A DNA stretch of 64,000 nt from Devosia faecipullorum (lineage in GTDB: Bacteria > Pseudomonadota > Alphaproteobacteria > Rhizobiales > Devosiaceae): the NCBI RefSeq assembly GCF_015158295.1, contig NZ_JACDXV010000001.1, positions 310,001 to 374,000 on the forward strand, given 5' to 3'. Each line of letters begins with the position of its first letter. Position 1 is the stretch's first letter. The position numbers were made by a program, and so were the translations under genes. Shown one piece after another: positions 54,743 through 63,513 of the stretch. The notes beneath the pieces were generated by a model that had not been told where the DNA came from, searched no databases, and saw nothing but the letters and a program-made list of their open reading frames with translations.

Positions 54743-56491
54743 ATGACCAAGCGGCCGGATCACGCAGCCGAGGCCATCGAACATCTCTATGACGTCGCCC
54801 TCGATCCAACGAGCTACGAACGCATGCTCGATTTCTGGGAAGATTTCGTTCGTTTGCCGGCAGGCTCCGAGGCTGGCACTGATGATATTGAGGCGTCCAT
54901 TGCCCGGCTGACCGGTCATTTGGAGCGCGCCGACAAGGTGCTGGGCCAGAGCATGCAGGCCCCGCCCGATGAAACGGCCGAGGTCGCCGTGGGCAATATC
55001 CATCACGCCGCCACGTTCGCCATTGGTCGCTCGGGCCGGCTGATATCGGCCAATTCCGCGGCGGCGCAGGCCCTGGGGATCACCGACGGCGCGCGGATCG
55101 CGGATGTGCCCCTTGCTCCGGGCGAGGTTCAGCGTCTGATCGCGGAGACGCAGCGCATGCTCATGGGCAATAGCCAGGCGAGGGGTGTCGTCTGCCTGCG
55201 CGCCCGCGGCACCGAGCGGCTGATTGTCGTCCATTTGCGGCTGTTCCGCCCGCTGACCGAGGAAGCCTTTGTCCTCTGCGTCACCTCGGAAATTTCCTGG
55301 CCGCTGGGTTTTGCCGATCAGCTCCAGCAATCGTTCGGCCTGTCTCAGGCTGAGGTCGACCTGCTGCGTCATCTGTCCGAAGGCCATTCCGTCAATGACA
55401 TAGCGACCCTGCGCACCCGTAGCCGGGAAACGGTTCGGGTTCAGGTCAAGTCGCTTCTGGCAAAGACCGGAACGCGCAGCCAGCTCGAACTGGTCAGGTT
55501 GGCGCTCTCCACGGTGGAGTCGCTCTATGCCGGCTCCACCCCATTGCCCCCCGACGCACAGCCCCAGGCCTCGCTCGACGCGCAGACCTGCACGCTTTCA
55601 GATGGTCGAAAGCTCGACTACGTCATTCAGGGAGACCCCACAGGTCGCCCCGTCCTTTTCATGCCGATGGACTTCGGATTCATTCGCTGGCCGCCGGCCA
55701 TGGATGCGGAAGCGCGGCGTCGCCACCTCCGGATAATCGTGCCCATTCGGCCCGGCTATGGTCGCTCCACGCCCCTGCCGGACGGGGATAACTACCTCCA
55801 AAATCTCGCCAGGGACCATCTGGCCCTGCTCGATCATCTGAAGGCCCAGCGGCTTCCTTTGATGTCATTGGGCGACGACAGCCTGCTTGCGCTTTTCCTC
55901 GTTGCGGCCGCGCCGCACCGTTTCTCGACAATCCTGTGTTGTGCAGGCACCATGCCGCTCACGGCCCCGGAGCAATATGAGCGCATGGGCAAGTGGCATC
56001 GTTTCGTCCAATCCGCCTGCGCCTTTACCCCGCAATTGCTTCCCTTCGTCGTCAAGGCCGGTGCCGCCATGGCCCGGCGCGTCGGCAAGCGCCGGTTCCT
56101 CGAAACCATTTATGCCGTCTCTCCAGCCGATAGCGCCACGTTCGCGCTGCCCGACATCCGCGAGGCGCTGCTGAGCGGATCGGACGTCACCCTCGCCGAG
56201 AGTTTTTCTGCCCACGAAGCTTTCTCGCGCGAACTCATCGCCAAGGTGAAGGTCAATTGGGAAGTGACGCTGCAGCGTCTCGAAAGCGCCGTCAAACGCG
56301 GGACGCTCAAGGTCCAGTTTTTCAACGGCGAGCAGGATCCCCAGATCCCGGCAGACACGATTGAGGATTTCAGACGGGAGTTCCCCTGGATCGACTTTCG
56401 AAGCTACCCCGACGCAGGCCAACTCGCCTTCTACCTCAAATGGCGCGACGTGCTGGACGAATTGGAGCGGCAACACCCTGCACAAAGGTGA
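54743..56491 (+). CDS. LuxR-type regulator fused to an alpha/beta-hydrolase domain
   Basis: A 582-aa fusion. Residues 1-190 are a PAS-like sensor region. Residues ~196-256 form a LuxR helix-turn-helix (FGLSQAEVDLLRHLSEG, then TRSRETVRVQVKSLLAKTG). From ~285 there is an alpha/beta-hydrolase fold. Its nucleophile elbow reads Gly377-Asp-Asp-Ser-Leu, so Asp379 replaces Ser. The acid Asp532 is kept (NGEQDPQIP), but the catalytic His position reads Gln560 (DAGQLAF). Either the enzyme is unusual or the domain only binds a ligand. This architecture occurs in Hyphomicrobiales but the signal is unknown to me. Confidence 0.88.
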   Translation: MTKRPDHAAEAIEHLYDVALDPTSYERMLDFWEDFVRLPAGSEAGTDDIEASIARLTGHLERADKVLGQSMQAPPDETAEVAVGNIHHAATFAIGRSGRLISANSAAAQALGITDGARIADVPLAPGEVQRLIAETQRMLMGNSQARGVVCLRARGTERLIVVHLRLFRPLTEEAFVLCVTSEISWPLGFADQLQQSFGLSQAEVDLLRHLSEGHSVNDIATLRTRSRETVRVQVKSLLAKTGTRSQLELVRLALSTVESLYAGSTPLPPDAQPQASLDAQTCTLSDGRKLDYVIQGDPTGRPVLFMPMDFGFIRWPPAMDAEARRRHLRIIVPIRPGYGRSTPLPDGDNYLQNLARDHLALLDHLKAQRLPLMSLGDDSLLALFLVAAAPHRFSTILCCAGTMPLTAPEQYERMGKWHRFVQSACAFTPQLLPFVVKAGAAMARRVGKRRFLETIYAVSPADSATFALPDIREALLSGSDVTLAESFSAHEAFSRELIAKVKVNWEVTLQRLESAVKRGTLKVQFFNGEQDPQIPADTIEDFRREFPWIDFRSYPDAGQLAFYLKWRDVLDELERQHPAQR

Positions 56492-56799
56492 GGTGGTCCG
56501 CATCCTTGTTCTCGGAATGCTCCAATTAAGAAAAGTCATTCTTGGTCAGGCATCTAGCCGCCATACCGGCTGACGTCAGGACAATTGTCCTCTGCTGGTA
56601 GCGCCAGTTTGTGCGGGAAAGCGCCAGCAGCTTTGCCGACCATGGGCCCTACAACCCGCACACCATGGGCCGCCCGCAAGACCAACCTAAGCACCACCCC
56701 TTGGGGATGGAGGCCAGGAAATCTTGAGGCCATACCCCGTTTCCGGGGTTGTGGCCCTTTCACACTTTTCTAGGCTGCACGCCAATAATGGGGGTGCCC
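56492..56799. other. Gene-free interval after the LuxR/hydrolase gene
   Basis: About 310 bp with no supported gene. It contains two copies of ACCATGGGCC about 30 bp apart and a short CCCCG/CGGGG hairpin near 56740. The promoter of the following secreted-protein gene is presumably here. Confidence 0.4.
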
Positions 56800-57297
56800 A
56801 TGCGACCATTCATGCCGGTACTCGTGCTGCCGCTCATGGCCCCGGCGGTACTGGCCGCACCCTGGCAGACCGGCACGATGGACCCGGAAGATCCAACCTA
56901 TCTGGCCTATCAACTAGACCCCGAGAATGAGTCCATCCTGATCGTGGACTGCTATCACTTCTTGGGTTCCCCTGGCATCTGGGTGCTCGCCAACAAAGCC
57001 TGGGAGCAAACCACAAGCTATGCACCCGAGGTGGAACCCGAATTCGCCGTAGATGGGATAGAAATCGTAGCTCCGAAATTCCACTACTACGACTATCAAG
57101 GCCGGGAAGGCATTTTTGCCGGCCCACTTTCCGAGCTGGAGGCATTCAGCTCGCTCTATAGCGCCATCTTCTACGCGGAACAGAGCATCACGATCAGCTA
57201 TTTCGACAAGCGCGCTACCTTTTCAGCGGAAGGGGCTGCAGAAGCGATCACGAGCGTGGAAGAAGCCTGCGGCTTCGAGGCGACGGCGCAGTATTAA
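56800..57297 (+). CDS. Secreted protein of unknown function, paralogue of the gene at 63514
   Basis: A 165-aa protein with a signal peptide (MRPFMPVLVLPLMAPAVLAA) and an acidic, aromatic-rich beta-type mature part. C-terminal pattern SITISYFDKRATFSAEGA followed by EEACGF resembles that of the protein at 63514-63996 (GLTYFDRSYVFPAENA, then AQNC), and both share TTSYA in the middle. Family not recognised. GGGGG lies just before the ATG. Confidence 0.7.
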   Translation: MRPFMPVLVLPLMAPAVLAAPWQTGTMDPEDPTYLAYQLDPENESILIVDCYHFLGSPGIWVLANKAWEQTTSYAPEVEPEFAVDGIEIVAPKFHYYDYQGREGIFAGPLSELEAFSSLYSAIFYAEQSITISYFDKRATFSAEGAAEAITSVEEACGFEATAQY

Positions 57298-57326
57298 AAG
57301 ACGGTTCAATCTGAGGAGGAAACAAA

Positions 57327-57647
57327 ATGATCCGAGCCATGCTGGCAATTGCCATTCTGACGCTGACTACAACCGTCGCTTGGTCCGCCGGTTTTCTCAA
57401 AGGGTCCGATTTACATGCACTGTGCCAAAGCGCATCGACCTTGGATAAGCAAAGCTGCATGGCATACATTCTTGGCGCGCTCGATACGATGGGAAACACG
57501 GGAACTGCCCCCTGCAACGTGTCGGACGTTTCAGGCACCGAGTTTATCGATGTGGTGAAGGCCTATTTGCAGAACAATCCGGCTTCGCTGGTATATGAAG
57601 CGCCAATGTCCATCCATCTGGCATACGACAATCAATTTTGCCCCTAG
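57327..57647 (+). CDS. Rap1a/Tai-like secreted small protein
   Basis: A 106-aa protein with a signal peptide (cut near AWSA). The mature part follows the Rap1a/Tai pattern: FLKGSDLHALCQSAST, CMAYILGALDTMG, CNVSDVSGTEFIDVVKAYLQ, ending in FCP, with four cysteines. In Serratia, Rap1a is an immunity protein against a type VI amidase effector; most family members are of unknown role. No T6SS gene is in this window. AGGAGG precedes the ATG; it follows the secreted gene by 29 bp. Confidence 0.8.
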   Translation: MIRAMLAIAILTLTTTVAWSAGFLKGSDLHALCQSASTLDKQSCMAYILGALDTMGNTGTAPCNVSDVSGTEFIDVVKAYLQNNPASLVYEAPMSIHLAYDNQFCP

Positions 57648-57932
57648 ATATCCAACTTTCACATGGGGCCGGTGCCAGAGGCCATTGAGAGGCCAATTGG
57701 CCTTCCACGCAGCATCGGTGACTACTGCATTTGCAATCATCGCCAATGGGAGCCAAACCGAAGTTCACCGTGATGTTGCACCTGCCAGACCCAGCGCATC
57801 GATCGCCGCTTCACTCCCCTTGGGTTATACTAATCTCCATTCACTCGTTCGACACCCTGCGCTTGCAGCGCGGATAACTGCGCGCGCCGCCCATGGCGTC
57901 GTGCGCGGCTTTCGCCGTCTTTCCCTAAAAAC
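57648..57932. other. Gene-free interval before the cspA terminator
   Basis: About 285 bp with no supported frame on either strand. The right edge adjoins the cspA terminator. I see no repeat or tRNA. Confidence 0.4.
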
Positions 57933-57962
57933 GAAAAAGGCCGCCACGAGGGCGACCTTTTC
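57933..57962 (-). terminator. Rho-independent terminator of cspA
   Basis: On the minus strand AAGGTCGCC-CTCGT-GGCGGCCTT forms a 9-bp stem (one G-U) followed by TTTCG, 24 bp past the cspA stop. Confidence 0.85.
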
Positions 57963-57985
57963 CGTATTGGAACTGACTGCGAAGC

Positions 57986-58201
57986 TTACTTCAGCAGGGT
58001 CAGGTTCACAGCCGATTCACGACCATCGCGGCCGGCTTCGACGTCATAGGAGACCTTGTCGTTCTCATAGAGGCCATCGATGCCAGCGCGCTGAACGGCG
58101 GAGATGTGGACGAAGTGGTCCTTGCCGCCATTGTCAGGGGTGATGAAACCAAAACCCTTGGTGGTGTTGAAGAATTTGACGGTACCGTTGAAGGCGGCCA
58201 T
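57986..58201 (-). CDS. cspA: Cold-shock protein (CspA family)
   Basis: A 71-aa single cold-shock domain, a nucleic-acid chaperone. RNP1 is KGFGFI and RNP2 HFVHIS, inside GTVKFFNTTKGFGFITPD. I start at MAAFNGTVKFF; a longer frame upstream covers the untranslated leader. AGGA precedes the ATG. A candidate promoter ~150 nt upstream would leave a long 5' leader, as in other cold-shock mRNAs. Confidence 0.96.
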   Translation of the reverse strand: MAAFNGTVKFFNTTKGFGFITPDNGGKDHFVHISAVQRAGIDGLYENDKVSYDVEAGRDGRESAVNLTLLK

Positions 58202-58533
58202 TTCAGATAATCCTAAAAGCTCGGAGCCGAAGCGAACGAGCGGTTTCCCCCCGCGACATGCAAGAGGGCCTACAAAACGTTCGCAAGACAGATCAGTGAG
58301 CCAGGAAGTGCAAAGAAGCGCATCAGGCAGCCAACTTTGGCCAGAAACGTATGCGGCGAAAGATAGCACCGAATGACAAAAATGCAAGAGGATCGTCTGC
58401 CCCAGATCCACATGCCCGAGTCCGAGCCGCCTTTGCGCCTTGGAGCGCCAAAATAGGGCCGCTGTTTGGAATAAAACTGCCGCACCGACAAAAAACGTAG
58501 CAATAACGTGCGTTTGCCGGAAGTCCCGCCTCG
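58202..58533 (-). other. cspA leader and promoter region
   Basis: About 330 bp between cspA and the GreA-like gene with no coding frame I can support. Most of it would be the cspA promoter (58360-58387) and a leader of roughly 150 nt, comparable to the long structured leaders of cold-shock mRNAs. Confidence 0.5.
58360..58387 (-). promoter_or_regulatory. Candidate sigma-70 promoter of cspA
   Basis: On the minus strand TTGCAT (58382-58387), a 16-bp spacer and TATCTT (58360-58365). The predicted mRNA would start about 150 nt upstream of the ATG. Confidence 0.5.
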
Positions 58534-59016
58534 CTAGCCGATGGCGACGATTTCCACTTCACCGCCGCCGACACCGGCAACTTCGCCGATTCCCTTGCCG
58601 ATCAGGGCCCGGGCGATGGGCGAGGTGAAAGAGATCGTTCCCGCTTTCGGGTCGGCTTCGTCTTCTCCCACGATGCGATAGGTCTGCACCCGCCCGTCAT
58701 CGCGCTCGAAGGTCACGACGCAGCCAAAGGCCACCACGTCCCGATTTTCGGGCGGCGGCACAACCTGGGCGCTACGCAGCCGCTCGGTGAAATAGCGCAG
58801 GTCACGGAACGGACTGGCAGCCTGGCGCCGGCGCTCATTGACGTCTTCCACGCTCATGGCGGCGTCATAGGTGGCGCGCGCATCGGCCAAGTGCTGTTCC
58901 AGCGCTGCGAGGCCGGCCGCCGTCACCAGATTGGGCCCCTCGGGCAAGGGGCGGTCGGGCAGCATGGTTTCCGATGCAGTTTCCGCGCTCTCTTCCTTGG
59001 TAAAGGCGACGCTCAA
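58534..59016 (-). CDS. GreA/GreB-family factor lacking the acidic tip
   Basis: A 160-aa transcript-elongation-factor-like protein. The C-terminal FKBP-like domain is well conserved (TYRIVGEDEADPK, SFTSPIARALIGK, GGGEVEI), and an N-terminal helical region of about 70 residues precedes it. The GreA tip DLKENAEY, with the Asp/Glu pair that activates RNA cleavage, is replaced by an Arg-rich stretch around NERRRQAASPFRDLRYF. It may therefore bind RNA polymerase without cleavage activity. The start MSVAFTKEES begins a 30-residue acidic extension. Confidence 0.85.
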   Translation of the reverse strand: MSVAFTKEESAETASETMLPDRPLPEGPNLVTAAGLAALEQHLADARATYDAAMSVEDVNERRRQAASPFRDLRYFTERLRSAQVVPPPENRDVVAFGCVVTFERDDGRVQTYRIVGEDEADPKAGTISFTSPIARALIGKGIGEVAGVGGGEVEIVAIG

Positions 59017-59149
59017 TATTCTACTCCGATAGTCATGGTTTTGGGAGATCCGGGACTGGTTCAGCCGTATCCAGCCGCAGCCTCATATCCAGCCGGACAT
59101 GGGTCATGCGGGGCGCGAAACCGCCGGAACTGAAAATTACTTCATCGCC

Positions 59150-59872
59150 TCAAGTCCGCCCGACCCGCTCCAGAAGCAGGTCACGCGCCTCGTTGATCTT
59201 GGCGGCGAGAAATTCCGACCCACCGCGATCGGGATGCACACCCTTCATCAATTCCCGATGCGCCGCCTTGATCGCTTCTGCATCGGCGCCAGGCTTCAGG
59301 CCGAGCACGGCATAGGCCTCCGCCACCGGATCGCGCGATTCGCCTGAAGGTGCGCCGCTCCGTGAGTTGCTTCCCGCCGCCTGTTCGGCGAAATATTCGC
59401 GCCAGCCGGCGCGATTGGTGTCGAGCCAGCTTTCCAGCAGATTGACGCTTTCCGCGTCATGGCCAATCTCATCGATCAGCATGCGGGTTTCGTGTTCACC
59501 GAGGTCGAACAGATCCCAGCCGGCAAATTGCCCGTCCAGCACCCGGCCCGACAGATCACCGGTATCGTGATCCAGCTCCATCGCCAGATAGCGGCTGCGG
59601 ACCTTGGATACATTCGGATTTCCGCTGGCAATGCTGTCGAAAGAAAACTGGCCGATCCGCCCGCGCAACAGCACCGATGCCGCCAGCGCGCCGACGATCA
59701 TGGCAACATCGATCCGGCGCAGCAGCAGAGCCGCCAGCGCGATCAGCCCCGCCAGCCCACCCACGATCCAGCGCAGACTGGCCATCAGCACGCGCCGATC
59801 CATCTTGCGGGCCGCCTGAAACAGCCAAAGCGCCGTCAACAGGCCGAATCCGATAATCAGAATCCAGTTCAT
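59150..59872 (-). CDS. Membrane-anchored J-domain protein
   Basis: A 240-aa protein with two or three N-terminal membrane segments ([49 protein letters not shown]) and a C-terminal J-domain ([20 protein letters not shown], then the HPD motif in KGVHPDRGG). The Tim14/DjlA-like plan suggests it recruits DnaK to the membrane. Its start overlaps the VWA stop by 4 bp (ATGA), so the two genes are coupled. Confidence 0.88.
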   Translation of the reverse strand: MNWILIIGFGLLTALWLFQAARKMDRRVLMASLRWIVGGLAGLIALAALLLRRIDVAMIVGALAASVLLRGRIGQFSFDSIASGNPNVSKVRSRYLAMELDHDTGDLSGRVLDGQFAGWDLFDLGEHETRMLIDEIGHDAESVNLLESWLDTNRAGWREYFAEQAAGSNSRSGAPSGESRDPVAEAYAVLGLKPGADAEAIKAAHRELMKGVHPDRGGSEFLAAKINEARDLLLERVGRT

Positions 59873-60591
59873 CTACCCTCGATCTGCGCCAGCAGCGCCC
59901 GCGCCTCACCACCGTCTTGCAGGCGCAGATGCGCCCTGCCCCCGCTCGCATATGCCGCGACCGCCTTCAGCAAGGCTGCCAATTGCCCCGGCGCGGAACT
60001 ATCGAAATGTGCATAAGCGCCTTTGGACAAACGCGCAAATTCGCGGAATGCCGCCTCGACCCGAGTGTCCCGGCCTTCCTGGAACAGGAATAGCGGCAGA
60101 CCGAGCAGGCCCAGCTCGCCCGCCTTGGCGCTCAGCGCATCCACATTCTCCTCGATGGCGTCGCCCACAAACACTACGGCATTGATACGCCGCCTTTTGT
60201 GCTCGTCGCGGGCATGGGAGAACACCTTGCCGATCTGCGTGTTGCCGCCCTGGCAGGCAATCCCACTCATCAGCCGCGACAGCGCCGACGCATCCTTGAC
60301 CCATTTGGAGGCGCGGCATTCGCCCAGCCCGCGAAAATACAGCAATTGCACCTGCAAATGCGCGTCGCGCGGAATGGCGTCGAACATGCCGGCCTGCAAA
60401 GACATCGCCATGTCCCAGGTTGGCTGGCGGCTCATGGTTGCGTCCATGGCAAACAGCAGCCGCCCATCGTCCTGCGCATTGGGGCGCGCCAGCCTGCCCA
60501 CCTTCTGCACGAAGGCGGCGATCTCGTCCCGCACTTCACCCTGTGGCCGCACCGCGCCTTCGCGCCGTGTCGTCGGATTCTTTTCGGTCAT
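59869..60591 (-). CDS. VWA-domain protein
   Basis: A 240-aa protein with a von Willebrand factor A fold. The MIDAS motif is DATMS in [14 protein letters not shown] (near residue 47) with a second metal-site region at [13 protein letters not shown] proteins bind partner proteins through a metal; the partner is unknown. I start at [10 protein letters not shown]; a much longer upstream frame is antisense to the MFS gene and is not real. It is coupled to the downstream J-domain gene. Confidence 0.85.
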   Translation of the reverse strand: MTEKNPTTRREGAVRPQGEVRDEIAAFVQKVGRLARPNAQDDGRLLFAMDATMSRQPTWDMAMSLQAGMFDAIPRDAHLQVQLLYFRGLGECRASKWVKDASALSRLMSGIACQGGNTQIGKVFSHARDEHKRRRINAVVFVGDAIEENVDALSAKAGELGLLGLPLFLFQEGRDTRVEAAFREFARLSKGAYAHFDSSAPGQLAALLKAVAAYASGGRAHLRLQDGGEARALLAQIEGR

Positions 60592-60714
60592 GCTTCGAAT
60601 ATGTGGCGCGCCGCGCGCCCCGGCAAGAGACCCACGAAAATCTGCTTGCCAGCGTCGTTTTCGAAGCGCCTCATCCGTCATGGCTTGGCAAACCTGCTGA
60701 GAAGGAATTCCTCC

Positions 60715-61938
60715 ATGGAAAGGCATTATGGCTGGGTCATCGTCGCCGCCGGCGCGCTGATCACCTGTCTGGCAATGGGCGCCATGTTCGCCCTGCCCGT
60801 CTATCTCCAACCCATATCCGAGCAAACCGGCTGGAGCCGCGCCGGCATTTCCGGCGCCATGACCGTGGGCTTCGTGGTCATGGGCGTTGCCGGCTTCATC
60901 TGGGGCACGCTGACCGACCGCATCGGCGCGCGCCCCGTCGTGCTGATCGCGGCCTGCCTTCTGGGCCTCGGTCTTTTCGTCGCCAGCCGTGCCGACAATC
61001 TGCTGGTCTTCCAGTTCGCCTATGGCGGCCTGGTCGGCGCCTCGGGCGGCGCCTTCTTCGCACCCCTGATCGCCACCACCCTGGGCTGGTTCGACAAGCA
61101 TCGCAGCCTCGCCGTTTCGCTGGTCTCGCTCGGCGGCGGCATTGCGCCCATGACCATCACACCACTGGCCACGATCCTTATCGAGAATTTCGGCTGGCGC
61201 GATGCCATGATGATGACGGCCATTGCCGCCACCGTCCTGATCGTCCCCGCCACCTTTCTCATTCGCCGCGCGCCCGAAGCCGTGGCGACCGCGCCGACGC
61301 CAGCCAGCGATGTCGCCCCGGCCGAGCCGCGTCCGCCCAATATGGCGGCGATTTTTCGGACGCCGCAATTCTTCATCCTCGCCGGCGTCTTCTTCCTCTG
61401 CTGCGCCGCCCATTCCGGCCCGATCTTCCATACGGTAAGCTATGCCATGCTCTGCGGCGCTTCGGCGCTGGCGGCGGCCAGCATCTACAGCGTGGAAGGT
61501 TTTGCCGGCCTTTTCGGCCGCGTATTCTTTGGCCTGCTGGCCGACCGCATCGGCGTCCGGCGCGTCATCGTCGGCGGTCTCGCGCTCCAGGCGCTCGGCA
61601 TCTATCTCTATATCTATGTCAGCGAATTACAGCATTTCTACATGCTGGCGCTGGTGCTGGGCCTGGTCTATGGCGGGGTCATGCCGCTCTATTCGGTACT
61701 GGCCCGCGACTATTTCGGCCCGCAAGTCATGGGCACGGTGCTGGGCGGCATCACCATGACCTCCTCCATCGGCATGGCCTTCGGCCCGCTTGGCGGCGGC
61801 TTCCTGTTCGACACTTTCGGCAATTACCACTGGCTCTACGTGACTTCGGCATTCATTGGCCTCGGCGCAGCGGCATTGGCGCTGGCCTTCCCGCCCAGGA
61901 ACGAGGACACGACGCCAGCAAGCGCCGTGCCCGCGTAA
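60715..61938 (+). CDS. MFS transporter (monocarboxylate/OFA-like)
   Basis: A 407-aa major facilitator with 12 predicted spans. It has the MFS motif GTLTDRIGARPVVL after helix 2 and the repeat GLLADRIGVRRVIV after helix 8. The start HYGWVIVAAGALITC and overall layout resemble the monocarboxylate/oxalate-formate branch. The substrate is unknown. AAGGA lies 9 nt upstream of the ATG. It is divergent from the VWA gene and converges with the next MFS gene 15 bp away. Confidence 0.9.
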   Translation: MERHYGWVIVAAGALITCLAMGAMFALPVYLQPISEQTGWSRAGISGAMTVGFVVMGVAGFIWGTLTDRIGARPVVLIAACLLGLGLFVASRADNLLVFQFAYGGLVGASGGAFFAPLIATTLGWFDKHRSLAVSLVSLGGGIAPMTITPLATILIENFGWRDAMMMTAIAATVLIVPATFLIRRAPEAVATAPTPASDVAPAEPRPPNMAAIFRTPQFFILAGVFFLCCAAHSGPIFHTVSYAMLCGASALAAASIYSVEGFAGLFGRVFFGLLADRIGVRRVIVGGLALQALGIYLYIYVSELQHFYMLALVLGLVYGGVMPLYSVLARDYFGPQVMGTVLGGITMTSSIGMAFGPLGGGFLFDTFGNYHWLYVTSAFIGLGAAALALAFPPRNEDTTPASAVPA

Positions 61939-61953
61939 CTGCCGCGCTACCGA

Positions 61954-63303
61954 TCAGGCGGGGCTGGCGACAGCCGCCCCGCCATCTTCGCCATCATCGT
62001 CCTGCCCCGCCGCATAGGCCGCCGACAGATCCCGGTAATAACGGGAATTGAAGGCGACGATGGTGATGATCACCCCGACAATACCGGCAAGGGTAAAGAC
62101 CAGCGCCATGCCGCGCGCAGGCCCGGTGCCGAACCACCAGCCGATGGCGTCGGCCCCCGCCCCATCGGTCATGAAGGGAATGACCACGAATTGCGTCAGC
62201 GGTCCGATAAGGAACGCCGTCAGCGGCGATGCCGATTGCTCCACCGATTGCGCAAAGCCGAAAACCCGTCCCTGCCGCTCCAGCGGAACCACCTTTTGCA
62301 GCGTCGTATGTTCGGCTGCTTCGGCATAGGGTCCGAGCAGCATCCAGACGAAACAGCCCCCCGCCAGCAGCCAGATCGAGGGCTGGATGGTAAAGACGCA
62401 GCACACCGACCAGGTGATGAGATTGACCATGAGCAGCGTCTTCAGCGGGTTTTTGCCCAGCCCGGTGCGCGCGATGATGATGCCGCTGGCGATGAAGGCG
62501 GTCGACAGAACGCCGAACATCAGGCCCCAGACCTCCACCGACACCAGCGACAGGCCATAGGCGTCGAGCAGCGCCATGAAGATGCCGCCGAGGAAATTGT
62601 TGAAACAGGCAAAAAAGATCAGCGCGAACAGCCCCGGCACGGCGGCGATGACGCGGATTGTGCCGCCGATATCCACCCGTTTCGGCTCCGCCGGCGCGTC
62701 GGCACTCGGCGCTGGCCGTCCCTCGTCGATATGCACGCTGCCCAGATGCAGGAAAGCCAGGATCGTCATGCCAAAGGCCAGCGACAGAACGCCGAGCATG
62801 CCCGTATAGGCCACCAGGAAGCCTGAGATCACCGAAGTGGTGAGAAAGCCGATGCCGCTCACCATACCCACCAGGCCATTGGCCTTGTCGCGCTCATTCT
62901 CGGGAATGAGGATCGTCACCAGCGTCGGCAGCGCGATGGCGCGAATATTGCCCGCAAGCACACCCAGCATGACCACGAGCACGAACAGCCAGAGATAGGG
63001 CCCGAACGGATCTTTGAACGCCCCCTCCGGTTCGAACAGCACCAGCGCCAACGCCGCAGCATAGAACAGGGCCGACACCACGCTGGACCCCATCATGGTC
63101 AGTTTCTTGGCATTGTGATCGACTATGGAACCGAGCCAGAAGCCCAGTCCCGCGGTGAAGATCAGATAGATACCGGCGACCATGCCTGTGGCGAAGACCG
63201 AGCGGGTTTCGAGGAAAATCCAGAAGGTGATGGCGAACCACACCGTGAAATTGGTGACATTGGCGACGAGATTGTTCGCCAGGATTTGGTGAAAGGGCTT
63301 CAT
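61954..63303 (-). CDS. MFS transporter (MFS_3-like)
   Basis: A 449-aa major facilitator with 12 predicted spans and a hydrophilic, Ala/Asp-rich C-terminal tail. It begins MKPFHQILANNLVANVTNF, the usual start of this branch; an ATG at 63357 would add 18 residues. Central blocks include ALPTLVTILIPENERDKANG (the motif between spans 4 and 5) and VPLERQGRVFGFAQSVEQ. Members are annotated as drug or siderophore exporters, but the substrate is unknown. Confidence 0.89.
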   Translation of the reverse strand: MKPFHQILANNLVANVTNFTVWFAITFWIFLETRSVFATGMVAGIYLIFTAGLGFWLGSIVDHNAKKLTMMGSSVVSALFYAAALALVLFEPEGAFKDPFGPYLWLFVLVVMLGVLAGNIRAIALPTLVTILIPENERDKANGLVGMVSGIGFLTTSVISGFLVAYTGMLGVLSLAFGMTILAFLHLGSVHIDEGRPAPSADAPAEPKRVDIGGTIRVIAAVPGLFALIFFACFNNFLGGIFMALLDAYGLSLVSVEVWGLMFGVLSTAFIASGIIIARTGLGKNPLKTLLMVNLITWSVCCVFTIQPSIWLLAGGCFVWMLLGPYAEAAEHTTLQKVVPLERQGRVFGFAQSVEQSASPLTAFLIGPLTQFVVIPFMTDGAGADAIGWWFGTGPARGMALVFTLAGIVGVIITIVAFNSRYYRDLSAAYAAGQDDDGEDGGAAVASPA

Positions 63304-63513
63304 GACAAAGGATCCGGTTCTGGCGCTGCCCCCATATTTAGAACGCAGCGCTTTCATGCTCAACGGCTAGTCCGGGCCGGCGACAGCCTGTGTCAGGGGC
63401 CATTCCCTACTTTGGCGTATTTGTGATCAAATTGAGGCGCCAATACCGGTCCCGCTATGCCTGCCATGATGACGAATGGCGGGCGACCGCTTCGACAGCA
63501 GGTCGGAACGGTT

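Noticed and set aside
60420..62051. 543-codon frame in another frame over the MFS gene
   Set aside because: Same strand, shifted frame of the MFS gene, Arg-rich shadow without motifs.
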